From contig JBBSHN010000016.1 in assembly GCA_038252945.1 (NCBI GenBank), positions 1 through 31,904 on the forward strand: a stretch of DNA of 31,904 nt, given 5' to 3'. Below the pieces are notes generated by a model. The model worked only from the letters and a program-made list of their open reading frames with translations, did not search any database and had not been told where the DNA came from. Positions 31,530-31,904 of this stretch are shown here, piece by piece (positions within the stretch are counted from its first letter, which is position 1; each line of letters begins with the position of its first letter). A program made the position numbers and the translations under genes. Origin of the DNA: JAUJOE01 sp038252945. Its GTDB lineage: Bacteria > Actinomycetota > Actinomycetes > Propionibacteriales > Nocardioidaceae.

Positions 31530-31904
31530 GTGGAAGGCGAACGAGTAACAAGCCCGGGACTGCGTGCTGTGTTCGCCCAATCCGACTACCGACGGTTGTG
31601 GGCTGCTCGGACGATCTCGCAGTGGGGTGACACGTTCAACGTTGTTGCCCTCGCGCTGCTGATCTTCGACTTGACCGGATCCGGTCTCGGAGTAAGCGGC
31701 GTGATCGTTGCCGAGACCGTTCCTGTGCTGCTGTTGGCTCCGGTCGCGGGACCGCTAGTGGACCGGATCTCCAAGGTTCGCGTGATGATCGCTTCCGATG
31801 CGTTCCGCGTGGTCCTGGCGGTCGTGTTGGCGGTCTGGCACGACGCCCCGGCTGGCGTGTACGCGGTGGCGTTCGCGATGTCAGTCGGAGGTGCCTTCTT
31901 TAAC
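31530..31904 (+). CDS. MFS exporter, N-terminal part (runs off the right edge)
   Basis: The frame is open to the window end and gives 125 residues of a major facilitator superfamily transporter of the MFS_3/EntS type. It opens AVFAQSDYRRLWAARTISQW, followed by GDTFNVVALALLIFDLTGSG (helix 1), a second helix VSGVIVAETVPVLLLAPVAG, and PLVDRISKVRVMIASDAFRV, the conserved GxxxDR(x)RR-like loop between helices 2 and 3. Such proteins export siderophores, drugs or metabolites; the substrate is unknown. GTG 31530 is used; GTG 31512, directly after the previous stop, is an alternative that would be translationally coupled. Confidence 0.8.
   Translation, partial: MEGERVTSPGLRAVFAQSDYRRLWAARTISQWGDTFNVVALALLIFDLTGSGLGVSGVIVAETVPVLLLAPVAGPLVDRISKVRVMIASDAFRVVLAVVLAVWHDAPAGVYAVAFAMSVGGAFFN

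Overview
The window reads as chromosome from a high-GC actinobacterium (Actinomycetota). Support comes from frequent GTG starts, leaderless-type promoters (TANNNT 6-7 nt before the start codon), a maleylpyruvate-isomerase/DinB-fold protein of the kind often linked to mycothiol, an SsgA-like sporulation/cell-division protein, and a Gly-Cys-Val tRNA cluster. The SsgA-like gene points to a morphologically complex or sporulating family. The genus cannot be fixed from sequence alone.

Layout. (1) 1-1.7 kb: two small secreted proteins, an RTX/haemolysin-type calcium-binding protein that runs off the left edge and appears frameshifted, and a lamin-tail-domain protein, separated by about 600 nt of mostly gene-free DNA. 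(2) 2.1-18.0 kb: an accessory exopolysaccharide locus. It has a minus-strand arm (a sulfotransferase-GT2 fusion, three more sulfotransferases, a WecG/TagA/CpsF glycosyltransferase) and a divergent plus-strand arm (a Wzy-type polymerase fused to a Wzz-like domain, a second Wzz protein with a dead BY-kinase-like domain, an aminoglycoside-phosphotransferase-fold kinase, a Wzx flippase). Two Tat-exported glycoside-hydrolase-like proteins bracket it, and a stand-alone ATP sulfurylase follows. (3) 18-30.6 kb: ordinary genes, namely a USP-like protein, an ATP-dependent DNA ligase, a DinB-fold protein, glyA, an aquaporin-family channel, YihY/BrkB, rsgA, glgX, a PRC-barrel/DUF2382 stress protein, a DUF1697 protein, a small membrane protein, an SsgA-like protein and an SRPBCC protein. 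(4) 30.7-31.9 kb: tRNA-Gly, tRNA-Cys and tRNA-Val with promoter and terminator, then two small ORFs that look like mobile-element cargo, and the start of an MFS exporter.

How it fits together. The most interesting unit is region 2. Four sulfotransferase domains, a polymerase/flippase/chain-length set and an ATP sulfurylase that makes APS (the PAPS precursor) lie within 16 kb. The simplest reading is a dedicated pathway for a sulfated, Wzx/Wzy-assembled extracellular polysaccharide in an actinobacterium, with exported glycanases to trim or release it. No APS kinase, priming glycosyltransferase or sugar-nucleotide enzyme is visible, so these must be supplied from elsewhere.
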